Counted from the stretch's first letter, positions 53,344-62,519 are shown. The stretch: 64,000 bases of DNA from Methylomonas sp. LW13 (GCF_016865255.1 NZ_CP033381.1:310001-374000); one strand, 5' to 3'. Translations and numbers: made by a program. Notes: generated by a model from the sequence alone, not told the origin.

Positions 53344-55083
53344 ATGACAACTAACAGCAAAACCTCGTTCGAATTCACCGAAGAAATGAAAGGCTATCTC
53401 AGCCTGGGCCAAACCGCTTTTGAGGACGGTTACCAGCAAGGCAAGGAAGATAACCATTACTTCATGTTTCATCTGACCATCCAGAGCGACGACCTGGATA
53501 CCTTTTTGGAGTCCGAAGCTCACCAATCGGCGGCCATCGGCTATGTCGAAGGCGATTTGATCGGTGGCCGGCGTAACGTCGATAAAGGCGTGTTCAATCT
53601 GTTCGTCGACAGCGCCGACGCCGACCGCAAACAAATGCTCTACCGGCTGTTTTTTACCGATGCCAATGGTCAGGCCATGACCTTGAGCGGTCGCAAACAG
53701 ATTCAAAACAACGTCGGCCCGGACTTATGGGCCGACACCACCACCTTGTTCACTAACTTATTCAAGGGCCATGTGGAAGCCGACAAGGAAGCCAAAGCCA
53801 AGGTTTACGCCACCGGCTTGTTGTATATCGAAGTGATGGACTTTGCCAAACAGCTGACGACGATCAAAGCCAGCGGCGATACCTTGAAAGACCGTCTGCA
53901 TGCCATCGAACGCTTCGGCGGCTTCTTTTTAGGCGCGTTGTGGGAAGTCTACAAACCATCCATGTTGCCAAAGATGGGCAGCTTCGAGCGGGAAATCCCA
54001 CTGTATACCTTGGAAGGCGTCAAGGATGCGGAGGTCAGCACCCATCAGTTCACGACCGCCGACCGGCTGGGCCTGAGCTTATTGCGCTTCAAGCGCGCGG
54101 CTAGCGACGATGTGGTAGTGCTGGTGCCGGGCCTGACCGCCGCCAGCGATATGTTCATCATGCCGGAACATTACAACCTGACCAGTTATCTGTTGGATCA
54201 TGGTTTTGGCGACGTCTGGACTTTGGACGGTCGGATCAGTAACCGCTATTCCTATAACCTGCATAGACACAACTTCAATGTTGACGATCTGGCGCTATAC
54301 GACATGCCGGCGGCCATCGCCACCGTGCGCGCGGCGGTCGGTCCTTCCGCCCGCATTCATGTCATCAGCCACTGCTTTGGGGCGCTGGCGTTTACCATGG
54401 GCTTGTTCGGCAAAGCGGTGACCGGCGTGCGCAGCCTGATCGCCAACGGCGTGGCGCTGACGCCGTGCGTGCCGCTGCCGGCCAAGATCAAGCTGTATCT
54501 GGGCCCGCTGGCCGCCGATTACATTTTGGGCGTGGATTATCTGAACCCTTATTGGCGGCGCGAACCGGGTTGGGGGGCGGGTAAATTGCTGGCGACGGCC
54601 ATTTCGGCGTTTCATCACGAATGCGACTCGCCGGAATGTCATATGCTCAGTTTCATGTGGGGCTGGGGCTTTCCTGTGTTGTACAAACACGAAAATCTGC
54701 AGGATGTGACTCATCGCCGCTGCGGTGATTTGTTTGGCGGCTGTAGCGTCAATTACTACCGGCATGTGTTGAAAATGGTCAATGCTAATAACACCGCCGT
54801 GAAATATCAGCCCAACGAACCGCGTTACCGCAGCTTGCCGGACAATTATTTCCAACATGCCGCCGAAATTGACACGCCGTGCCTATTCGTCGCCGGCCAG
54901 GACAATGCCTTGTTCCGCAACTCCAATATCGTCTGCCACCAACGTCTGGAGCAAATCGTGCCCGGCCGCCATGAACTGGCGGTGATTCCGGATTACGGGC
55001 ATGCGGACGTGATCATGGGCAAAAATGCCGCGCAGGACATCTTTCCGCGTTTCGTGGAATTTTTGAATAAATATCGCAATTGA
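53344..55083 (+). CDS. Large alpha/beta hydrolase with apparent Cys nucleophile
   Basis: This 579-residue protein starts at the ATG after an AGGACT context; an in-frame extension back into the GMC gene is not credible. The N-terminal 200 residues are an unassigned domain found with GMC partners. The hydrolase fold follows, with VVVLVPGLTAASDMF (oxyanion region), WTLDGRIS, the elbow HVISHCFGA (Cys344 where Ser is usual), DNALF with a possible acid and PDYGHADVIMG with the final His. It may act on an ester or lactone produced or used by the GMC enzyme. It is placed 11 bases before the phosphoesterase gene. Confidence 0.8.
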   Translation: MTTNSKTSFEFTEEMKGYLSLGQTAFEDGYQQGKEDNHYFMFHLTIQSDDLDTFLESEAHQSAAIGYVEGDLIGGRRNVDKGVFNLFVDSADADRKQMLYRLFFTDANGQAMTLSGRKQIQNNVGPDLWADTTTLFTNLFKGHVEADKEAKAKVYATGLLYIEVMDFAKQLTTIKASGDTLKDRLHAIERFGGFFLGALWEVYKPSMLPKMGSFEREIPLYTLEGVKDAEVSTHQFTTADRLGLSLLRFKRAASDDVVVLVPGLTAASDMFIMPEHYNLTSYLLDHGFGDVWTLDGRISNRYSYNLHRHNFNVDDLALYDMPAAIATVRAAVGPSARIHVISHCFGALAFTMGLFGKAVTGVRSLIANGVALTPCVPLPAKIKLYLGPLAADYILGVDYLNPYWRREPGWGAGKLLATAISAFHHECDSPECHMLSFMWGWGFPVLYKHENLQDVTHRRCGDLFGGCSVNYYRHVLKMVNANNTAVKYQPNEPRYRSLPDNYFQHAAEIDTPCLFVAGQDNALFRNSNIVCHQRLEQIVPGRHELAVIPDYGHADVIMGKNAAQDIFPRFVEFLNKYRN

Positions 55084-55094
55084 GGAATGCAGCT

Positions 55095-56669
55095 ATGACA
55101 AGTACCCAAGAAGATTTACAACTAACGCTGGATACGCTGCAACCGACCAAAACCCGACCAACCGCCGGGTTGAACCGGCTGTGCATCAGCATCAGCGACC
55201 TGCATTTCACCGATAACACGGTCGGCAATCAAAGCAGCGAGGAAATTGTTTGGGCCGAATTCTTCGCCGACATCGCCAGTACTTGCAAAACTCAGCAAGT
55301 CGACGAATTGACGCTGATCCTGGACGGCGACGTCGTGGATATGATTCGAAGCGCGGTGTGGGCCAAGCACGGTGTCTATCCGTGGGAGCGCGACAAACCG
55401 GAATTTGTCTTATGCCTGCGTGAAATCATGGCCGAGATTGTGAGCTTGCACGCCAACAACGCGGACGGTTTTTTCAATCATCTAAAACGGCTTCCTGACG
55501 ACCTGAAAAATACCCATCTGGAAGTCATCACCTTACTGGGCAATCACGATAAGGAAATTTTCACCGATCCGGTCACCCTGCGGATGTATTACGACGAGTG
55601 CTTGGGGCCTAAGCTGGCTAATTTGTCAGCCGAGTATCGGCAGTGGGTCGGCAAGATGTATTTCGATGACGAACAACATTTTGCCGACCGAAACAGCGTA
55701 CCGTGGCTGCCGTTTTATTGGGGAGATGCCGAGTTGCGGGTATTTATTACTCACGGCCAATGGCGGGATCGGGAAAACAGCTTGGCATTTACGCCGGGCA
55801 ACAACTTACCGGGCTGGAGTACAGGGGACGGTTGGCGGGCTAAGGTTTGGCAGCAACTCCATTACGCGCCGTTCATCGCGGCCTGTTTCGGCGATACGGT
55901 TGCGGCCGGTGCGCTGTCCACGTTTATCTACCGTTGCAAACTCAAGCTTACTGGTCTGGACGACTCGCAAGCCAACGTTAGCCGTATCAAACGCATTCTG
56001 GACGAATTGGATTTGTACCGGCCCACCTCGGCGGCAATTGCCCGGATTCTGCAAGAAACCCGTGACAAAAAAACCGGCAACGAACTGCGGGACATTATCG
56101 AGAACGAGTTATACGAAACCCTGTGCCTGTGGCTGAGTTGGGATTACACGCTGAGCAGCTCTCCGGCTTGGCGGCGCTTGGCGTTTCGCGTTGCCAGGGT
56201 GTGGCTGATGGTCACCGGCCCGTTGCATATGTTCCGGGTGCAATTGCACTTGGTACGCGGCGTGTTATGGCTTTATGACCAAGTACAAACACTGCTTGAC
56301 TTGCTGGGACCCAGTTCGGTGTATCGAGAAGACGGTGCCAGTTTCAAAAATTTGCAGGTGTTTCCGACATTTCAGGATTTATTCCTGCAACAAGGATTTC
56401 GGCTGCACGGCGAAGGCCATACCCATATCCCGCTGCAAACCGAAGCGGATATCAAGCACACCGCGGACGGCGCACCAAGCCGAAACTTTACCTACATCAA
56501 CTTCGGCACCTGGCGCGACCAGTTGGTAAGCAAAGAGAAAAAAGGCTACCGCCGTCGCGGCGTCGGCCGTAGTCTGTATGTGCTGAACAAGGTTACGGGC
56601 CCACAGCCGGGCTATCGTTTTTTCGTAAACGATAATTTGTCCTGGAGCGACAACATGGATCGACTGTAG
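55095..56669 (+). CDS. Calcineurin-like metallophosphoesterase family protein
   Basis: This 524-residue protein carries the metallophosphoesterase blocks in order: ISISDLHFTDN near 32 (D-x-H), LDGDVVDM near 78 (GD), LLGNHDKEI near 150 (GNHD), a His in VFITHGQWRDREN, and GEGHTHIPL near 445 (GHTH). A long insert (about 240-400) with hydrophobic segments may associate with the membrane. The substrate is unknown. The start ATG lies 11 bases after the hydrolase stop, preceded by GAGGAATG, so the three genes form one operon. Confidence 0.82.
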   Translation: MTSTQEDLQLTLDTLQPTKTRPTAGLNRLCISISDLHFTDNTVGNQSSEEIVWAEFFADIASTCKTQQVDELTLILDGDVVDMIRSAVWAKHGVYPWERDKPEFVLCLREIMAEIVSLHANNADGFFNHLKRLPDDLKNTHLEVITLLGNHDKEIFTDPVTLRMYYDECLGPKLANLSAEYRQWVGKMYFDDEQHFADRNSVPWLPFYWGDAELRVFITHGQWRDRENSLAFTPGNNLPGWSTGDGWRAKVWQQLHYAPFIAACFGDTVAAGALSTFIYRCKLKLTGLDDSQANVSRIKRILDELDLYRPTSAAIARILQETRDKKTGNELRDIIENELYETLCLWLSWDYTLSSSPAWRRLAFRVARVWLMVTGPLHMFRVQLHLVRGVLWLYDQVQTLLDLLGPSSVYREDGASFKNLQVFPTFQDLFLQQGFRLHGEGHTHIPLQTEADIKHTADGAPSRNFTYINFGTWRDQLVSKEKKGYRRRGVGRSLYVLNKVTGPQPGYRFFVNDNLSWSDNMDRL

Positions 56670-56752
56670 CTTTTTTTGGCGACGGTGGCCGGATAGTTGC
56701 GTCCGGCAGCCGCCACGCTTGGAATTGGCCGGCCTGTGGTAGAATCGGTCCA

Positions 56753-57337
56753 ATGCATGAACTAGACACATTCAAGCTGATCGAGCGGATCAGCGCCTTG
56801 CTACGTTCGGAAGAACGCAAAAAATACGCAGCAATCGGTTTGCAACCGGTACATGGTCAGGTGCTGGAGTATCTGGCCAAGTGCAATAAATACAGCAACA
56901 CCCACGCTGCGGTGGCTGAGTATCTGGGTTTGACCAAGGGCACTGTGTCCCAGACTATCCAGATTTTGGAGCGTAAGCACTATCTGGATAAGACCACGTC
57001 CATTTTGGACGGTCGGGTGGTCCATCTGAGCCTGACCGAGGCCGGCAAGCGGTTGATCGAAGAGTTAAAGCCGCTGGATGTTTTTAAGCAGGCCGAATCC
57101 AAAGTCAGCCGCCAGGAGTTCGATACCATAGGCCAGGCGCTGCAAACCACGTTGGGCGTGCTGCAAAAAGTCAATGACTCGAAGAGTTTTGGTTTGTGTC
57201 GTTCCTGCCATTATTTTTCGGTGGAACAGCATCACTATCAATGCGGCTTAACCGAACAACCCTTGGATCGCGAGGATACTGATAAAATATGTCGTGACCA
57301 TTTACCCGTTCCCAATTCATTCATAGACCAAGAGTAG
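56753..57337 (+). CDS. MarR-family regulator with C-terminal Cys/His cluster
   Basis: This 194-residue protein has a winged-helix MarR domain (about 5-140) with HAAVAEYLGLTKGTVSQTI as recognition region and DGRVVHLSLTEAGK as wing. An extra C-terminal segment with C149-x2-C152, C164, C180 and H183 could hold zinc or an Fe-S cluster. The regulated genes are unknown; the operon just upstream is a candidate. A GC-rich inverted repeat (GCCGGA/TCCGGC, about 56689-56709) lies between the phosphoesterase and this gene. TAGAAT about 8 bases before the ATG suggests a very short leader. Confidence 0.85.
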   Translation: MHELDTFKLIERISALLRSEERKKYAAIGLQPVHGQVLEYLAKCNKYSNTHAAVAEYLGLTKGTVSQTIQILERKHYLDKTTSILDGRVVHLSLTEAGKRLIEELKPLDVFKQAESKVSRQEFDTIGQALQTTLGVLQKVNDSKSFGLCRSCHYFSVEQHHYQCGLTEQPLDREDTDKICRDHLPVPNSFIDQE

Positions 57338-57342
57338 CCACC

Positions 57343-57594
57343 ATGTTTGATCCCAAAGCCATAGACAATCTTGCCGAGCGTATCGCCGGCGCAATCCCTC
57401 CCGGTTTGACCAATCTGAAAGACGATGTGGAAAAGAACGTCCACGCCTTGCTGCAAAGCGGCCTGTCCAAACTGGATCTGGTCAGCCGCGAAGAATTTGA
57501 AGTGCAAAAAGCCGTATTGGCGAAAACTCGCGCCCGTTTGGAAGAACTGGAAAAGCGCGTCGCCGAACTGGAACAACGGATTCCGCAAGCCTAA
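57343..57594 (+). CDS. ubiK: Ubiquinone biosynthesis accessory factor UbiK
   Basis: This 83-residue protein starts MFDPKAIDNLAERIAGAIP and ends in a coiled coil (about 45-80, VSREEFEVQKAVLAKTRARLEEL-type heptads). This is the BMFP/YqiC family. UbiK assists the ubiquinone-synthesis metabolon with UbiJ and lipids. It is 5 bases after the MarR gene and 6 bases before comM, so the three are probably cotranscribed. Confidence 0.93.
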   Translation: MFDPKAIDNLAERIAGAIPPGLTNLKDDVEKNVHALLQSGLSKLDLVSREEFEVQKAVLAKTRARLEELEKRVAELEQRIPQA

Positions 57595-57600
57595 AAAGCC

Positions 57601-59109
57601 ATGTCGCTGGCCGTCGTTTACAGCCGGGGCCGCTCCGGCATTGACGCCCCGCAAGTGACGGTGGAAGTGCATGTCAGTAGCGGCCTACCGGCTTTAAATA
57701 TCGTCGGCTTGCCCGAGACGGCGGTGAAGGAAAGCAAGGATAGGGTGCGCGGGGCGATCATTAATTCGCACTTCGAATTTCCGTTCCAGCGCATTACCAT
57801 CAATCTGGCCCCCGCCGACCTGCCCAAGGAGGGCGGCCGCTTTGATTTGGCGATTGCATTAGGTATCCTGGCAGCCTCCGGGCAAATCCCCAAGGATGCC
57901 TTGCACGAGTACGAATGCATCGGCGAGTTATCGCTAGGCGGTGAGTTGCGGCCGATTCCCGGCGCGTTGCCGGTAGCGATTCATTGCCGCAATGCTTTTC
58001 GGCAACTGATTCTGCCTGCTGGTTGCGCGGCGGAGGCGTCGTTAATCAAGGATGCGCAACTCCTGCCGGCCAGGACACTATTGGAAGTCTGTGCCCACTT
58101 GGCCGGCCGGCAAGCCATCGCGCCACCTGACGTTCATCTCAGCTTCGAGCAAGCGGTTCACACGGTCGATTTTGCCGACGTGCACGGCCAATTTCACGTC
58201 AAACGGGCTATGGAAATCGCCGCCGCCGGGAAACACAATTTATTGATGCTGGGCCCGCCCGGCACCGGCAAGTCGATGCTGGCGGCGCGCTTGCCTACCA
58301 TTCTGCCGGAACTCAGCGAACAGCAAGCCCAGGAAACCGCCGCGTTGGCCTCGATCAGCGACCACGGCCTGGACGTCAGTCGCTGGCGGCAGCCACCTTA
58401 CAGAGCGCCGCACCATACCGCATCAGCTGCGGCTTTGGTTGGCGGCGGCAGCAACCCAAAACCCGGCGAAATATCCTTGTCGCACAACGGCGCGTTGTTT
58501 TTGGATGAGTTGCCGGAATTCGATAGAAAAGTCCTGGAAGTGCTGCGCGAGCCCTTGGAAACCGGGCATATCACGATTTCCCGCGCCAACCGCCAAGCCG
58601 ACTTTCCGGCCACTTTTCAGTTGATTGCAGCGATGAATCCCTGTCCCTGTGGCTACCTGGGCGACGCCTCCGGCCGTTGCCGCTGCACCGCCGAACAAGT
58701 TGCCCGCTATCGCGCTCGAGTCTCCGGGCCTCTTCTGGACAGAATAGATATGCATATGGAAGTGCCGCGCGTCGCCCTGGAGGTATTGCGCAAGGGCTCT
58801 GCGGCCGGTGAAGAAACCAGCGAAGCGATTCGGCAGCGCGTCGTCGTAGCCCGCGACATTGCTTACCGCCGCCAAGGCAAAGCCAATGCTGCGTTAACCG
58901 CCGCCGAGGTGAAGGTTATTTGTACTTTGTCCGAAGCCGGTCATCAGTTGCTGGAACAAGCGCTGGAAAAATTCGGCCTGTCGCACCGGGCTTACCACCG
59001 AATATTGAAACTGGCGCGCACGATTGCCGATCTGGCGAATTCAAAGAATATCGAAATCTCCCACCTCAGCGAAGCCATAGGCTACCGCAAGCTTGATAGA
59101 ACCCGATAA
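57601..59109 (+). CDS. comM: Mg-chelatase-like AAA+ helicase ComM (YifB)
   Basis: This is a 502-residue protein. The N-terminal ChlI-like domain has VEVHVSSGLPALNIVGLPETAVKESKDRV. The AAA+ core has Walker A LGPPGTGKSMLA near 219, Walker B ALFLDELPEF near 300, and the Cys-rich AAMNPCPCGYLGDASGRCRC insertion. A C-terminal Mg_chelatase_C domain follows. ComM is a branch-migration helicase used in integrating DNA during natural transformation. A weak hairpin with a short T-run follows the stop. Confidence 0.95.
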   Translation: MSLAVVYSRGRSGIDAPQVTVEVHVSSGLPALNIVGLPETAVKESKDRVRGAIINSHFEFPFQRITINLAPADLPKEGGRFDLAIALGILAASGQIPKDALHEYECIGELSLGGELRPIPGALPVAIHCRNAFRQLILPAGCAAEASLIKDAQLLPARTLLEVCAHLAGRQAIAPPDVHLSFEQAVHTVDFADVHGQFHVKRAMEIAAAGKHNLLMLGPPGTGKSMLAARLPTILPELSEQQAQETAALASISDHGLDVSRWRQPPYRAPHHTASAAALVGGGSNPKPGEISLSHNGALFLDELPEFDRKVLEVLREPLETGHITISRANRQADFPATFQLIAAMNPCPCGYLGDASGRCRCTAEQVARYRARVSGPLLDRIDMHMEVPRVALEVLRKGSAAGEETSEAIRQRVVVARDIAYRRQGKANAALTAAEVKVICTLSEAGHQLLEQALEKFGLSHRAYHRILKLARTIADLANSKNIEISHLSEAIGYRKLDRTR

Positions 59110-59115
59110 GCATGC

Positions 59116-59142
59116 AAAACCGGCCGCGTCATGCCGGGTTTT
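59116..59142. terminator. Weak bidirectional terminator after comM
   Basis: CCGGC at 59120-59124 and GCCGG at 59133-59137 form a 5-bp stem bordered by AAAA on one side and GTTTT on the other. It could end comM (+), and the convergent fragment on the minus strand overlaps it. The stem is short. Confidence 0.35.
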
Positions 59143-59365
59143 CGAAATAAACCGCCAACAAACCCGAGGCATTCATGACATCCAATTCTGCTTCGATTTC
59201 ATTTTGAATCAACTCCAGATGATTCAACTTGATTTCGGTCCGGGTGCGCGATGAATCCATTAATTCAATCAGACCGGTTTGCCCCAAACGATAGGCATCT
59301 TCGGCAATTTCGAGTGGTACAGCCACGAACGACCACATTCCAGTCTGAAACGCAAAACGCCGCAT
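59129..59365 (-). pseudogene. C-terminal remnant of a TolC/CzcC-type outer-membrane efflux protein
   Basis: The 78-codon frame ends with AEDAYRLGQTGLIELMDSSRTR and LNHLELIQNEIEAELDVMNASG. These are typical of the last two helices of TolC-family OEP proteins, normally over 400 residues. No other part of the gene and no RND or membrane-fusion partner lies nearby. The first 15 residues do not look homologous, so this is probably what is left after deletion of a metal-efflux operon. Confidence 0.65.
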
Positions 59366-59520
59366 CAGGCGTATAACGAGGGGCTGTCAACACTCAAGTT
59401 GGCCGCCTAAACCATAGCGGTAACGGATATAAAAAATGCCGAGCGGCGATTAATGGAATTAGCGCTACACTGAATTCGCAGTCATTGGGGCGAGAAACAG
59501 AGAAAATTCAGGCAATAAAA

Positions 59521-59548
59521 AAGGCGCATTGTCTAGACAATGCGCCTT
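59521..59548 (-). terminator. Intrinsic terminator of the peroxiredoxin gene
   Basis: A perfect 28-base palindrome (AAGGCGCATTGTCTAGAC at its start) forms a 12-bp stem with a CTAG loop. On the minus strand TTTTTTATTG follows. It lies 21 bases beyond the stop at 59570. Confidence 0.92.
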
Positions 59549-59569
59549 GTCTCAGAGTAAAGCTAATGC

Positions 59570-60172
59570 TTACAGTTTGTCAGCATTTTTGCTCAGATAT
59601 TCAGCCACGCCCGCTGGGTTGGCATTCATACCCGCATCGCCTTTGTTCCAACCGGCTGGGCAAACTTCGCCATGCTCTTCGTGGAATTGCAGCGCGTCAA
59701 CCATGCGCAGCATTTCGTCAAAGTTACGGCCCAGTGGCAAGTCGTTGACAACTTGATGGCGGACGACACCGGCTTTGTCGATCAAGAAACTACCGCGGAA
59801 AGCTACGCCACCAGCGGACTCTACGTCGTAATCTTGGGCAATAGTGTGTTTCAGGTCGGCAGCCAGAGTATAACGGACAGGGCCGATACCGCCTTGGTTG
59901 ACAGGCGTGTTACGCCAAGCGTTGTGGGTAAAGTGTGAGTCAATAGAAACACCAATCACTTCAACGCCGCGGCTTTTAAATTCGTCGATCCGATGATCCA
60001 AGGCAATCAATTCGCTTGGGCAAACGAATGTAAAATCCAATGGATAAAAGAAAAGTACTGCGTATTTGCCGCTAGTGGCCGCTGAGAAACTGAATGAATC
60101 AACAATTTGGCCATCGCCTAATACCGCAGGAACTGTAAAGTCAGGGGCTTGCTTACCTACTAAAACGCTCAT
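59570..60172 (-). CDS. 2-Cys peroxiredoxin (AhpC/Prx1 type)
   Basis: This 200-residue protein has the peroxidatic site FTFVCPSELIAL near 50 and a resolving Cys in EHGEVCPAGWNKGD near 170. The start at 60172 (MSVLVGKQAPDFTVP) follows TTGGAGAAAATTG; a ten-codon upstream extension is unlikely. It reduces H2O2 and organic peroxides in the cytoplasm. The C-terminal tail ends AEYLSKNADKL. The terminator above defines its 3' end. Confidence 0.93.
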   Translation of the reverse strand: MSVLVGKQAPDFTVPAVLGDGQIVDSFSFSAATSGKYAVLFFYPLDFTFVCPSELIALDHRIDEFKSRGVEVIGVSIDSHFTHNAWRNTPVNQGGIGPVRYTLAADLKHTIAQDYDVESAGGVAFRGSFLIDKAGVVRHQVVNDLPLGRNFDEMLRMVDALQFHEEHGEVCPAGWNKGDAGMNANPAGVAEYLSKNADKL

Positions 60173-60423
60173 CAATTTTCTCCAAAATTTTTTATAAAAC
60201 AAAAGGTTAAGAGCATGTTTGCGCCTCTGCGAGAAGGCTGGCGCTTATTCTACACGAATTTAGTTGGTATTTGCCCAATAATCCCCTTAAATTCCGCTTG
60301 CAAGACGGCTGATTTCGCGCTAATTTGTAATCCATAGCTTACACAATTAACAGGCGGTCTGCGTGCTTCGCGATGCTTAAATTCACTATGCAGACCTTTG
60401 GTGAATTTTTTAGGGTACGTCAA

Positions 60424-60936
60424 ATGGCAAAAGTAAAACACATTACAGAACCCGATACTTTCGGTTTTCAAGTTCGTATTGTTCGGCGTGGCAAGGAGAG
60501 CAGCCGTTATTTTTCTCACAAGCTCTGGGGCAGCAAAACCAAGTCGCTGAAAGCCGCGATTACTTGGCGCGATCAGATGCTGGTGGTATTAAAAGGCAGC
60601 AAGACCCGCTTCCTGAAACCACCCAAAAACAAAACGACTACCGGCGTAACCGGTGTGTCCAGAACCATCAAGTTCGATCACCGCAAAGACAAAAGCTATC
60701 TTTGCTACACGGTGTTTTGGGTAAAAGATGGAAAGTCCAGGAATAAAACCTTCCAAGTGGGCAATGTAGACACGGTAACCGCCGACGACGAATTGCATGC
60801 CTTTCGCACTGCGCGCCTATTTCGGAGCTGCTACGAGCATGCCATCGACCACGATGCGCCGTTCGACGACAGCAAATTCGCCAACTGGAAAAAACTACGC
60901 TTATACGAAAACGAGATGCTGAACGCTGTCAACTGA
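60424..60936 (+). CDS. Small AP2/ERF-like DNA-binding-domain protein
   Basis: This 170-residue basic protein starts at MAKVKHITEPDTFG. It has FQVRIVRRGKESSRYFSHKLWG followed by LKAAITWRDQML (a half-AP2-like repeat), then TGVTGVSRTIKF, YLCYTVFWVKDGKSRNKTFQVG and a helix with AFRTARLFRSCYEHA. The GVTGVSR motif and the three-strand-plus-helix layout match bacterial AP2 domains, which usually occur in homing-endonuclease or phage-related proteins. Here no nuclease domain is attached. Target and role are unknown. Confidence 0.6.
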   Translation: MAKVKHITEPDTFGFQVRIVRRGKESSRYFSHKLWGSKTKSLKAAITWRDQMLVVLKGSKTRFLKPPKNKTTTGVTGVSRTIKFDHRKDKSYLCYTVFWVKDGKSRNKTFQVGNVDTVTADDELHAFRTARLFRSCYEHAIDHDAPFDDSKFANWKKLRLYENEMLNAVN

Positions 60937-60952
60937 GCGCACCAGCATGAGT

Positions 60953-61780
60953 TTAATCGATGCGCATCTCAATGCGCATCGACAGATCGACTGCAGCAAC
61001 ATTCTTCGTTAACGCGCCTATCGAGATAAAGTCCACCCCGGTTTCGGCCACGGTTCGGATATTGTCCAAAGTAATATTGCCCGATGCTTCCAGTTCGAGT
61101 AGTCCCTGGTTTTGTTGTACCGCTGTGCGCATATCGGTGAGTGAAAAATTATCCAGCATGATGCGATCCGGTTTCGCGGCAAATGCCTGGGCAAACTCGT
61201 CAAGAGTTTCCACCTCCACTTCGACCGTCACATTCCCATAGTCTCTAGCCAGCTTGACTGCATTGGCAATTGAGCCTGCCGCGATAATATGGTTTTCCTT
61301 GATCAACATGGCGTCGAATAAACCGATGCGATGATTGAAACAACCTCCGCATTTGACTGCATATTTTTGCGCCAAACGTAAACCGGGTAGGGTTTTACGG
61401 GTATCCAACACCTTGCAGCCGGTACCCGCCACGGCATCCGCATAGCGGCGGGCGATGGTCGCCGTCGCGGATAAGGTTTGCAGCAGATTCAACGCCGTGC
61501 GCTCGCCCGTCAGCAAGGCCCGAGCGGGACCGCGCAACTTGCAAAGTACGGTGTTCGCTGAGACACGTTCGCCCTCATTGCATTGCCAATCGACCATTAC
61601 CTGGGGGCTTAATTGTCGAAACACCTCATCGAACCAAGCTCTACCGCACAGCACTATGGGTTCGCGAGTTATCACTGCGGCATTGGCTTGAGTCTCGGCT
61701 GAAACGATGCTGGCGGTAATATCGCCGCTACCGATATCTTCAGCCAGATAAAGCGAGATTTCTGTGGAATTTGGTTGCAT
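60953..61780 (-). CDS. nadC: Nicotinate-nucleotide pyrophosphorylase (quinolinate phosphoribosyltransferase) NadC
   Basis: This 275-residue enzyme has [13 protein letters not shown] at the N-terminus, [17 protein letters not shown], the substrate-binding [22 protein letters not shown] and [15 protein letters not shown], and a C-terminal [11 protein letters not shown]. It makes nicotinate mononucleotide from quinolinate in NAD synthesis. The last codons form a perfect 10-bp hairpin (60958-60967 with 60972-60981) spanning the stop region, perhaps helping to end transcription. ampD is divergent, as in E. coli. Confidence 0.96.
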   Translation of the reverse strand: MQPNSTEISLYLAEDIGSGDITASIVSAETQANAAVITREPIVLCGRAWFDEVFRQLSPQVMVDWQCNEGERVSANTVLCKLRGPARALLTGERTALNLLQTLSATATIARRYADAVAGTGCKVLDTRKTLPGLRLAQKYAVKCGGCFNHRIGLFDAMLIKENHIIAAGSIANAVKLARDYGNVTVEVEVETLDEFAQAFAAKPDRIMLDNFSLTDMRTAVQQNQGLLELEASGNITLDNIRTVAETGVDFISIGALTKNVAAVDLSMRIEMRID

Positions 61781-61931
61781 GGGCGTGTGATGGACGATGA
61801 ACAGGGAGAGTAATTATAAACCGCATGCGGTGACAGCCGTGCCAAACTCTGACCAATGTGAGGCAAGTAAAAGTATAGGGGTGGTTGGCAAAGCTTATAA
61901 AATACCGCATCACTGACAAAGCTTGAAAATC

Positions 61932-62519
61932 ATGATAATTCGCGATCACTACTTGACTAGCGCCTGCCAGGTCGCTTCGCCGAACTGCGACGACAGACCG
62001 GACTCCGAAGATGTTTCGTTATTGGTTATCCATTGCATCAGCCTGCCGCCTGAGCAATTCGCGGGCGACTATATCGACCAATTGTTTTGCAACTGCCTGG
62101 ATCCAAACAACCATCCTTACTTCCAAGACATACATCAACTTAAGGTGTCCGCGCATTTATTGATTCGCCGGGATGGCAGCATTCGGCAATATGTGCCGTT
62201 CAACCGCAGGGCTTGGCATGCAGGCGTGTCAAAATATCAAGACAGGGAACGCTGTAACGATTTTTCTATTGGTATAGAGCTGGAGGGGGCTATCAGCGTG
62301 GCTTACACTGACGCTCAATATCGGTGCCTTGCCGATGTGTGTAGAACGCTACTGGCGAATTATCCGAAACTGTCGAGCCAGCGTATTGCCGGTCATAGCG
62401 ATATTGCCCCAGGCCGAAAAACCGACCCTGGGCCATTTTTTGACTGGTGCCGCTTTAACGAATTGCTGAGTTCTAGCGCTGAAAGTCCTGCGGGGCAAAC
62501 AACAAAAGGGCTGCCGTAA
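61932..62519 (+). CDS. ampD: 1,6-anhydro-N-acetylmuramyl-L-alanine amidase AmpD
   Basis: This is a 195-residue Zn amidase (amidase_2). Zn ligands appear in VIHCISLP, AWHAGVS and AGHSDIAPGRKTDPGPFFDW. The Lys/Asp pair in RKTDPGP is the catalytic signature. It cleaves the peptide from recycled anhydro-muropeptides in the cytoplasm. The ATG at 61932 is chosen; an upstream in-frame TTG at 61923 is possible. The nadC-ampD divergent pairing supports the call. Confidence 0.93.
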   Translation: MIIRDHYLTSACQVASPNCDDRPDSEDVSLLVIHCISLPPEQFAGDYIDQLFCNCLDPNNHPYFQDIHQLKVSAHLLIRRDGSIRQYVPFNRRAWHAGVSKYQDRERCNDFSIGIELEGAISVAYTDAQYRCLADVCRTLLANYPKLSSQRIAGHSDIAPGRKTDPGPFFDWCRFNELLSSSAESPAGQTTKGLP

